Translations under genes and position numbers: made by a program
From: Zygnema cylindricum
Taxonomy: Eukaryota > Streptophyta > Zygnematophyceae > Zygnematales > Zygnemataceae
Assembly (NCBI GenBank): GCA_037447655.1
Contig: JBBHKE010002438.1
Location: forward strand, 40,110 to 52,609
Length of the DNA stretch: 12,500 bases
Direction: 5' to 3'
The notes under the pieces: model-generated
Told to the model about the DNA's origin: nothing
Databases searched by the model: none
The model's input: only the letters and a program-made list of their open reading frames with translations
Shown here: positions 9,801 to 12,500 of the stretch, one piece after another
How positions within the stretch are numbered: position 1 is the stretch's first letter
How the letters are laid out: each line of letters opens with the position of its first letter

Positions 9801-12474
9801 AACTGCCCTCCTGTAATTTGCTTCACCCACACTCTTCTCTCCTCCTCCGGACTTGCCTCTCCTTCTTGTCCCTCCCTCCTCTGTTTTTTCCCTCCCTCTA
9901 CCTTCTCTTCCTTTATCTCTATCGGCGCTTCAATGGCAAAAGGTTCTAAAAACTCCAAAATCGCCTCGGCCCTCAACGGACCGTCGTATTTTTGTTGCTC
10001 TCCCGATATCTACCATTGCGTTTAAGAAAAAACAAACAAACAAATAAACAAACGAAACCGACAATAAAAATTTGCCTGTCAAACATGACAAGAATCTAAC
10101 ATTGAGTTTTCCATAAATGCCGATAACCGAAAATCAAGATCCCCAATAAGCATTACTAAAAGATTCCCATTTGAAAAAGCTTTTACCGTTTGAACATAAA
10201 TAGATGGAAAATGAGTGGCTCCAAACTGCTCACAAAGTTTCTGGTCGTTGGATTTGGCTTGGGCAAAAAGAAGCCTCCCTCTGTGGCCAAAATCAAGTTG
10301 CAAATTTCATGTTAAAAATATAATAATCTTCATATCGTATGCCCATCAAATACAGGAAGCTATTCTGCAGACAGCGAAGCATCGTAAGATTGTTTAAAAA
10401 AACATCTTAGGCCAGCAAAACAGGAGAGCCATAAACAAGATAAGTGAAATAAAAAAGAAAAATAACAGGAAAAATGTGAAAATGGTTTAATTGTAGGTCG
10501 AGTGTGGTCCACTCTTAGAATGGTGTGCACGCAGCAGCTATGATAACTCACCTGAGTTGCAAAGAAATGGCCTTGTAAAGAGGAGTTGCCTCCACCTTGG
10601 AAGAAAACAATACCACCTGCAGCGAACAAATAGGCAAGCATTACTTTGTAAACGTTTTACGTGTCAATGACATTTTTTTCAGTAAAATCTTTGTACGTGT
10701 CAAAGACATTTTTTTCAGTAATTTTTTTTTACATGTCGAAGACATTTTTTCAGTAAAATCTTATTACGTGTCGATGACATTTTTTTCAGTAAAATCTTTC
10801 TAGTTTCAAGCTTCAACCTGTATACTTTTGTAAGCTTTCTCCAGAGAGTAGACTACTACTTGATACAATCTACTTGTTCAAAGATTAATTCGACTACACT
10901 TTTTTTTGGATGAATATTGACTAAACATAATTTTTCAATAACCTCGACCATCAGAAAGTACCAGCTCAAACTCATAGTATTTATTCTGAACTGAAGATAA
11001 TTTACAGTCGCCAGAATCCAATATTTAGTGTTTAATTAATTCAGCAAATTACACAGTTCAATAAATTACCCGTTACATCCCTTGAGCTCAAATCGCCGTT
11101 ATATCCATGCTGGGTTGCGAAAGTGACAACGTGAAACTTTGACCAAAATAATGAGATCGTTTCTACTCTACATTTGACAATTATCTGAAACACTCGTACA
11201 ATAATTCCATAAGCAGATTGACGGCTAAAAATATGAAAATGGGCATGAAACATGACAGTCCATTTCTGGTCTACACCATGTTTCCAGGTGGTTTCCTAAT
11301 TTTTCTAGGGAGAAACGAGTTTGCACGTGGCGATAGAACCTTTTTTCATTGAATTCACAAAAGGAGAAAACATATTAAAAGAAGACCTTATTATACGAGG
11401 TTGTCCGCTGGTTGTACAAACAAAGTAAATAATAACTAGCATAATAGAACTAATATAATGACAAAATGTGACACGTCATAAAATGACATACTATGATATA
11501 GCATACCAGAACATCATGTAACATAGACATAACACAGCATAAGCATAAGTATAGATCGTAGAAATGAACCTAAACAAAGACAAAAACCGGAACAAACAAA
11601 AAACAAAACTTGCTAAAACAAACTTAGAAACCACCATAGTCACATTCACAACCTTTAGTGTGAATTAGAAGATTGGCAGAGACCCGGATAACTGATGGGA
11701 TGTGAAGGGACAGGACGTGACGTAAAGGGAAGGGACAAGACGTGATGTCATATGTCGTGACATGATGTGATGGATGTGATGCAACGTAACAGTAATGTAG
11801 CATTAAAAAATAGGTAGAAAGAGGTTTAATTTAGAGTTCGTGATTCTAATTTAGGTCCGAGCGATGTGGACGATTTTCAACCCTTTACGCAATTAGTGTT
11901 ATGAACAGAAAATTAATATTATTAGCGCTATTTTTATATTCAGGGTCCAAAAAGGAAAACCCCGCCTCGAAAAAATGCTAATAAAGGCTAATTGCGACTC
12001 ACATGTGGTATACAGTAATGTACAGTACACGGTGTATCGCTATTAGTGTTAATATTATTTTTCCAACTTAAAACATCTTTTTCCTTGCACAGTCGTCAGA
12101 TTGTTAATCCGGCGGTTGCCATTGAAAGGTAAGGTTCTCACCGTCCGATTGGCAGTCTCCCACCGAAAATCGGACACGTGTGCACAGAAAAAAGATGTTT
12201 TAAGTGGAGAAAAAAATATTAACACTAATAGCGATGTAACACAAGAGCAACATAGATACAACATAAAAGACATAAGATTCTCATATTTTTCAGCCAAGCG
12301 AGGAAGAGATAAGACCTTTGCAATATTGTTGTCAGCAAAAAATGTTTCCTCTAAGGTGTCTGATGATATGTTGTGCACAAAGGATCCAGGCAGATGGCCT
12401 GCGACAAGGCCAAAAAAAAGGGGAGGAAGAGGGAGGGGAAGGTATTGGCAGGGGCGTCTTTTAAGTGGGGCCAT
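1244..12474 (-). CDS. Five-domain PDI-like protein (P5/PDIA6-related), predicted redox-inactive; about 20 exons
   Basis: Gene-level entry; exons follow separately. The joined frame gives about 742 residues: signal peptide (about 1-25), thioredoxin-like domain 1 (about 30-147), b-type domain 2 (148-224), charged linker (225-259), a-type domain 3 (260-395), b-type domain 4 (about 400-510), P5-like domain 5 (about 525-640) and an acidic tail (642-742). Family knowledge: PDIs form and isomerise disulfides in the ER using CGHC motifs. Here both positions are degenerate (HIFS near 64-67; EMEGC near 290-294), so I infer a chaperone or binding role. Sequons N35-I-S and N307-L-T fit an ER-lumen protein. 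Phases match at every junction and no exon carries an internal stop, which argues against a pseudogene. The least certain parts are exons 3, 4 and 20, the donor of exon 1 and the acceptor of exon 13. No ER-retention tetrapeptide is seen at the C terminus. Confidence 0.82.
1338..1440. repeat. CT-rich tract (purine on the gene's sense strand), intron 19
   Basis: The plus strand is an irregular run of CCCTCTCCCTCCCCTCC-type pyrimidines. In the sense of the minus-strand gene it is GA-rich and abuts the proposed last exon, where a pyrimidine tract would be expected. Confidence 0.7.
1502..1627 (-). CDS. Exon 19: acidic tail
   Basis: Acceptor TTTGCCAG|GAAAAA, donor GAAGAG|GTAAGA (strong), phase 0 to 0, 42 codons. 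It starts [17 protein letters not shown] and continues [17 protein letters not shown]. It is charged and low in hydrophobicity, like P5 tails (often acidic, with a W and DD/DL motifs). GGDELG contains a DEL tripeptide, but it is internal and not followed by a stop, so it is not a retention signal in this frame. Confidence 0.75.
1872..1952 (-). CDS. Exon 18: start of the acidic tail
   Basis: Acceptor ATGACAG|GTTCTC, donor GTAGAG|GTAAAA, phase 0 to 0, 27 codons. Reads [20 protein letters not shown], then EEEPVVE. The joint GTGHLE-VLPSF resembles the short T-x-P-L-x-x-LP link that follows the last P5 domain, and the Glu-rich remainder matches the acidic C-terminal tail typical of P5 proteins. 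Confidence 0.75.
1996..2447. mobile_element. hAT-type miniature inverted-repeat element (MITE), intron 17
   Basis: A 452-bp element flanked by an exact 8-bp target duplication, CAAAATAA, at 1988-1995 and 2448-2455. The left end is CAGTGCTGTGTATCGGTA; the right end, reverse complemented, is TAGTGTTGTGTATTGGCA (14 of 18 identical). An 8-bp duplication and C/TAG-type ends are hallmarks of the hAT superfamily. There is no transposase frame, so it is non-autonomous. The interior is full of TATCGG/CCGATA words and sub-palindromes, including CGTGGCATGCCACG at 2189-2202 and CGCTATATA/TATATAGCG nearby. Confidence 0.88.
2456..2765. other. Rest of intron 17
   Basis: AT-rich intron sequence between the MITE and the donor of exon 17. 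An open stretch near 2549-2605 with splice-like ends was considered as an exon and rejected (see rejected list). Nothing else seen. Confidence 0.5.
2766..3057 (-). CDS. Exon 17: P5-like thioredoxin domain 5
   Basis: The longest exon: 97 full codons, acceptor CTCTCCAG|ACTCTG, donor CTCGAG|GTAGGA, phase 2 to 0. Key segments are [55 protein letters not shown] and [20 protein letters not shown]. This is the complete non-catalytic C-terminal domain of the P5/PDIA6 type (CVVAVLP...W...PAMAAINARK...F-x-L-x-x-G-x-F in the family), with cis-Pro in LPT. Closest relative by eye: PDIA6. Strong evidence that the gene is real. Confidence 0.9.
3294..3828. repeat. GGGAGA-type purine repeat, intron 16
   Basis: About 530 bp with almost only purines on the plus strand. 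The core, from about 3383 to 3616, is nearly pure (GAGGGA)n; interrupted and GC-variant copies (GAGGGC, GAGGGT) lie at 3617-3660, then the repeat resumes. On the gene's sense strand it is (TCTCCC)n, upstream of the exon 17 acceptor. Mirror-symmetric purine/pyrimidine DNA of this kind can form triplex H-DNA. It creates long spurious frames (Arg-Gly-Glu on plus, Ser-Pro on minus). Confidence 0.95.
4002..4108 (-). CDS. Exon 16: linker and start of P5-like domain 5
   Basis: Acceptor GTGACAG|ATGGC, donor GGCAA|GTATGT, phase 0 to 2. Reads [20 protein letters not shown], then [15 protein letters not shown]. It follows exon 15 in frame (ILTQ-MASFAV, comparable to FLEPFAI in module 1). The ...DF-x-K-x-C...K-LCVIA pattern across the junction matches the start of the third domain of PDIA6/P5. 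Confidence 0.82.
4109..5045. other. Intron 15 (937 bp)
   Basis: AT-rich intron between exons 15 and 16, whose phases and protein sequence join directly. A stretch at about 4620-4750 is open on the minus strand but lacks good splice sites and breaks the domain. Nothing else stands out. Confidence 0.55.
5046..5159 (-). CDS. Exon 15: domain 4, closing strands and helix
   Basis: Acceptor TTCTTCAG|CTCATC, donor CTCAG|GTATGA, phase 0 to 0, 38 codons. [15 protein letters not shown] is followed by [30 protein letters not shown] is the diagnostic end of the b domain, paralogous to [14 protein letters not shown] in exon 7. Confidence 0.87.
5348..5386. repeat. 11-bp inverted repeat, intron 14
   Basis: GTTACCCGATA and TATCGGGTAAC are perfect reverse complements around a 17-bp loop, able to form a hairpin. 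The next about 80 bp repeat the word CATGAC(C/T) several times. It could be a remnant of a small transposon; no target duplication was found. Confidence 0.6.
5574..5630 (-). CDS. Exon 14: domain 4, cis-Pro segment
   Basis: Acceptor CTGCAG|GTTCCG, donor CCCGAT|GTGAGT, phase 0 to 0. Its 19 codons read [28 protein letters not shown] matches the K-F-G-V-x-x-FP motif with its cis-proline, and [15 protein letters not shown] parallels [15 protein letters not shown] in domain 2. Confidence 0.82.
5631..6259. other. Intron 13 (629 bp), homopolymer-rich
   Basis: Contains several long T runs (5780-5810, 5832-5842, 6065-6072, 6149-6162) and an A run near 5960, plus AT-rich filler. No gene or structured repeat seen. 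Confidence 0.5.
6260..6346 (-). CDS. Exon 13: start of b-type domain 4
   Basis: Donor CTCAG|GTTGGT, phase 0 to 0, 29 codons. [20 protein letters not shown] is a paralogue of exon 5. The joint [10 protein letters not shown] is exactly as expected for the family. The acceptor (GGAGGGAAG|GTC) is odd because the sequence before it is purine-rich on the transcribed sense strand rather than pyrimidine-rich. Confidence 0.8.
6485..6824. repeat. GA-rich tract ending in (AG)31, intron 12
   Basis: Purine-rich on the plus strand for about 340 bp, ending in a perfect (AG)31 microsatellite at 6763-6824. On the gene's sense strand it is (CT)31 followed by a pyrimidine tract. Within it, about 6541-6600 and 6653-6700 share GGCAGATGGAATG(A/G)GGAGA, a local duplication about 110 bp apart. 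It is responsible for long low-complexity open frames that are not genes. Confidence 0.93.
6897..7028 (-). CDS. Exon 12: a-b linker between domains 3 and 4
   Basis: Acceptor TGTGACAG|GTATAC, donor CCGAAG|GTATTC, phase 0 to 0, 44 codons. It contains [20 protein letters not shown] and ends QKPK, the typical lead-in (x-LT-x-x-N-V-x-x-F...KPK) to a b domain, and runs straight into the VLLFSNK of exon 13. Confidence 0.8.
7165..7212 (-). CDS. Exon 11: last helix of domain 3
   Basis: Ends CGTTTG|GTAAGCC (strong donor). Reads [16 protein letters not shown], an amphipathic helix like the closing helix of the fold. Two in-frame acceptors compete: TTACAG (exon from 7212) and TTTCAG (exon from 7206), differing by two residues (Phe-Gln). 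Both keep phase 0. Confidence 0.7.
7363..7468 (-). CDS. Exon 10: domain 3, helix and central strands
   Basis: Acceptor TTTTCAG|GTTGG (strong), donor CCGAG|GTAATC, phase 2 to 0. Reads [18 protein letters not shown] and then [25 protein letters not shown] and LLFPFGD are clear thioredoxin signatures. The cis-proline loop, normally GFPT, is replaced by DSYVRDPQK, so the loop that shapes the redox site has diverged along with the CxxC. Confidence 0.82.
7469..8001. other. Intron 9 with a CT-rich tract (7862-7998)
   Basis: Intron between exons 9 and 10. Its exon 9-proximal end is a CCCTCTCCCTCTGCCTCTGC-type tract on the plus strand, so it is GA-rich in the sense strand just after the exon 9 donor. 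The rest is AT-rich without visible features. Confidence 0.6.
8002..8048 (-). CDS. Exon 9: third strand of domain 3
   Basis: Acceptor GGGACAG|GTACAC, donor CCAG|GTAAGG (strong), phase 0 to 2. Reads [15 protein letters not shown], matching the V-K-V-G-x-V-D-A-D-E strand and turn after the active-site helix in PDI 'a' domains. Its phase joins exons 8 and 10 exactly. Confidence 0.78.
8187..8251 (-). CDS. Exon 8: degenerate active-site helix of domain 3
   Basis: Acceptor TTTTGCAG|AAATGG, donor ATG|GTAAGC (strong), phase 1 to 0. The split G|AA codon gives Glu, so the joint reads [22 protein letters not shown]294 aligns with the second Cys of CGHC and EWEEAS with the usual EWEKAA helix, but the nucleophilic first Cys is Met. 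An N-L-T sequon follows. An 11-bp G-rich tandem repeat directly precedes the acceptor in place of a pyrimidine tract. Confidence 0.82.
8258..8343. repeat. 11-bp tandem repeat next to the exon 8 acceptor
   Basis: About eight copies of TATACCCCGTT-like units (variants TATTCCCCGTT, TATACCCCACT, TATGCCCCGTT, GTTACCCCATT) in strict 11-bp register. The sense (minus) strand carries eight runs of G3-4 with 7-8-nt loops and ends about 6 bp before the exon 8 acceptor. Confidence 0.88.
8829..9050. repeat. 49-bp tandem repeat, intron 7
   Basis: Four diverged copies with CTTAATAC-like starts at 8840, 8889, 8938 and 9007. The spacing is exactly 49 bp twice, then 69 because of a 20-bp internal duplication (CAACGATTTACAAAACCGAC / CAATGATTTACACTG). 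Consensus parts: CTTAATACTAATAATTCTTTT and GATTTACACTGATTTCA. Confidence 0.85.
9453..9570. repeat. CT-rich tract, intron 7
   Basis: The plus strand is pyrimidine-rich (TCTCCCTCCCTCTCCCC types). It lies near the 5' end of the longest intron (8252-9741), purine-rich on the sense strand. The overlapping open frames on both strands are low-complexity artefacts. Confidence 0.75.
9742..10009 (-). CDS. Exon 7: end of domain 2, charged linker, start of a-type domain 3
   Basis: Acceptor GGTAG|ATATCGG, donor AAAG|GTGAGG, phase 0 to 1, 89 full codons. It begins [20 protein letters not shown], the closing strand and helix of the b domain (Y-D-G-P-L is diagnostic). A strongly charged Glu/Lys/Arg linker of about 35 residues follows. 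It then opens domain 3 with [20 protein letters not shown] and [10 protein letters not shown], where a catalytic PDI has WLVEFYAPWCGHC. A long exon with no stop and an excellent family match. Confidence 0.88.
10187..10280 (-). CDS. Exon 6: b-type domain 2, cis-Pro segment
   Basis: Acceptor GGCCACAG|AGGG, donor ACG|GTAAAAG, phase 2 to 0. Reads [20 protein letters not shown] followed by [12 protein letters not shown]: the third strand, following helix and cis-proline (FPS) of a thioredoxin fold. The split AG|A codon restores Arg and continues exon 5 without a gap. The paralogous segment lies in exons 13-15. Confidence 0.85.
10552..10616 (-). CDS. Exon 5: start of b-type domain 2
   Basis: Acceptor GCTGCAG|GTGG, donor CTCAG|GTGAGT (strong), phase 0 to 2. 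The product [21 protein letters not shown] matches the K-VLLFT-x-K-x-x-TPxLYKALS signature of the non-catalytic b domain in PDI-like proteins. Exon 13 encodes a clear paralogous copy ([18 protein letters not shown]), evidence for duplicated a-b modules. Confidence 0.85.
10656..10799. repeat. Minisatellite, about 36 bp x 4, intron 4
   Basis: Four units of TACGTGTCAATGACATTTTT plus TTCAGTAAAATCTTTG, with copy lengths of about 33-38 bp and variation in the T runs. On the sense strand two of the units read [11 protein letters not shown] before a TAA. Confidence 0.9.
10818..10855 (-). CDS. Exon 4 (tentative): final helix of domain 1
   Basis: Reads [12 protein letters not shown], a plausible last thioredoxin helix; ends ATACAG|GTTGAAG, phase 0. 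The acceptor is ambiguous among three closely spaced AGs (start 10858, 10855 or 10852), all in the same frame. The linker exon found before domain 4 has no clear counterpart here, so an exon could be missing between this one and exon 5. Confidence 0.42.
10943..10990 (-). CDS. Exon 3 (tentative): late strands of domain 1
   Basis: A 48-nt exon between CTTCAG|TTCAG and CGAG|GTTATTG, phase 1 to 1. It reads [15 protein letters not shown], resembling the last strands of a thioredoxin fold (Y-x-x-E...GR). The usual cis-proline motif is absent. It was chosen because its phases fit both neighbours; the donor is weak. Confidence 0.45.
11070..11265 (-). CDS. Exon 2: thioredoxin-like domain 1 core, active site lost
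   Basis: Acceptor CAG|AAATGG, donor ACGG|GTAATT, phase 0 to 1, 65 full codons. [15 protein letters not shown] aligns with the PDI consensus W-x-V-x-FYAPWCGHCK, so the CGHC position reads HIFS and both cysteines are gone. HVVTFAT and GDLSSRDVT then match the next strand and helix. About 14 extra residues sit between the helix and that strand compared with a normal 'a' domain. The joint to exon 1 reads NNIAK-KWTVMF, which fits the family well. Confidence 0.72.
11266..12032. other. Intron 1, left part
   Basis: AT-rich. 11440-11530 and 11690-11800 are locally repetitive, made of words such as GACGTGA, GATGTGATG and CATAA; AGGGACAGGACGTGACG and AGGGACAAGACGTGATG recur about 27 bp apart near 11707-11745. 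A weak inverted repeat (CGCAATTAG...CTAATTGCG, about 11889-11996) could be an old MITE. No exon was found. Confidence 0.5.
12037..12234. mobile_element. 198-bp MITE-like inverted repeat, intron 1
   Basis: The two halves are imperfect reverse complements over about 85 bp each. The outer ends TCGCTATTAGTGTTAATATT and its complement are identical, and TTAAAACATCTTTTT recurs in both arms. The 4-bp word TGTA flanks it at 12033-12036 and 12235-12238, a candidate target duplication. The centre of about 30 bp is unpaired. No coding capacity; superfamily not assigned. Confidence 0.82.
12316..12474 (-). CDS. Exon 1: signal peptide and start of thioredoxin-like domain 1
   Basis: Fifty-three codons from an ATG in a fair initiation context (G at +4). 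The product begins MAPLKRR, followed by a Leu/Pro/Phe-rich hydrophobic stretch ending FFGLVAG: a classic signal peptide with basic n-region and likely cleavage near VAG. Then comes [17 protein letters not shown], the first strand and helix of a PDI 'a' domain, with an N-I-S sequon. The frame stays open to the window edge, so an upstream extension cannot be excluded. An alternative is that the pyrimidine run ending in CAG at 12399-12401 is a 3' splice site; I prefer the signal-peptide reading. The donor (AAG|GTCTTA) is weak. Confidence 0.72.
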
Positions 12475-12500
12475 CCAGATTAACACCCCCTGGAAAATCC

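Noticed and set aside
11889-11996. Possible third MITE (CGCAATTAG...CTAATTGCG)
   Set aside because: Only about 9 bp of matching ends and no target duplication; listed as weak within intron 1.
12399-12420. 3' splice site (pyrimidine run and CAG) in exon 1
   Set aside because: Plausible on its own, but the same bases encode the hydrophobic core of a good signal peptide in frame with domain 1, which an ER protein needs.
1-12500. tRNA, rRNA, CRISPR or bacterial operon signals
   Set aside because: None seen on either strand.

Overview
The window is nuclear DNA from an intron-rich eukaryote. It has GT-AG introns of about 80 to 1,500 bp, long purine/pyrimidine microsatellites, tandem minisatellites and small inverted-repeat transposons. 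Nothing looks bacterial: there is no operon packing and no ribosome binding sites. I cannot name the organism. A protist with long, repeat-filled introns would fit, but that is a guess.

Almost the whole window (about 12474 down to 1244, minus strand) can be read as ONE gene in about 20 exons. I rebuilt it by hand from splice signals, reading-frame phase and thioredoxin-fold homology. It predicts a secreted/ER protein of about 742 residues: a signal peptide, then five thioredoxin-like domains in the order a-b-a-b-b, then an acidic tail. The last b domain and the tail resemble the P5/PDIA6 branch of protein disulfide isomerases. Both redox-type 'a' domains have lost the CxxC active site (HIFS in the first; EMEGC, with a single Cys, in the second). 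The protein therefore looks like a redox-dead PDI-like chaperone or adaptor rather than an oxidoreductase.

Layout, left to right: 1-499 is a perfect 204-bp mirror repeat (sequence read backwards without complementing) around a 91-bp spacer. 500-1180 is non-coding 3' flank. 1182-1627 holds the poly(A) signal and the last exons. 1996-2447 is a hAT-type miniature transposon in intron 17. 2766-4108 holds the last thioredoxin-like domain, interrupted by an intron with about 530 bp of GGGAGA-type repeat. 4109-6346 holds the second b domain. 6347-6896 is an intron with (AG)31. 6897-8251 holds the second a domain. 8252-9741 is the longest intron, with 11-bp and 49-bp tandem repeats. 9742-10616 holds a charged linker and the first b domain. 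10656-10799 is a minisatellite. 10818-12474 holds the first a domain and signal peptide, with a 198-bp MITE-like inverted repeat in intron 1.

The two most unusual items are the mirror repeat at the left edge, which no known DNA mechanism makes and which may be a data artefact or construct, and the CxxC-less five-domain PDI-like protein.
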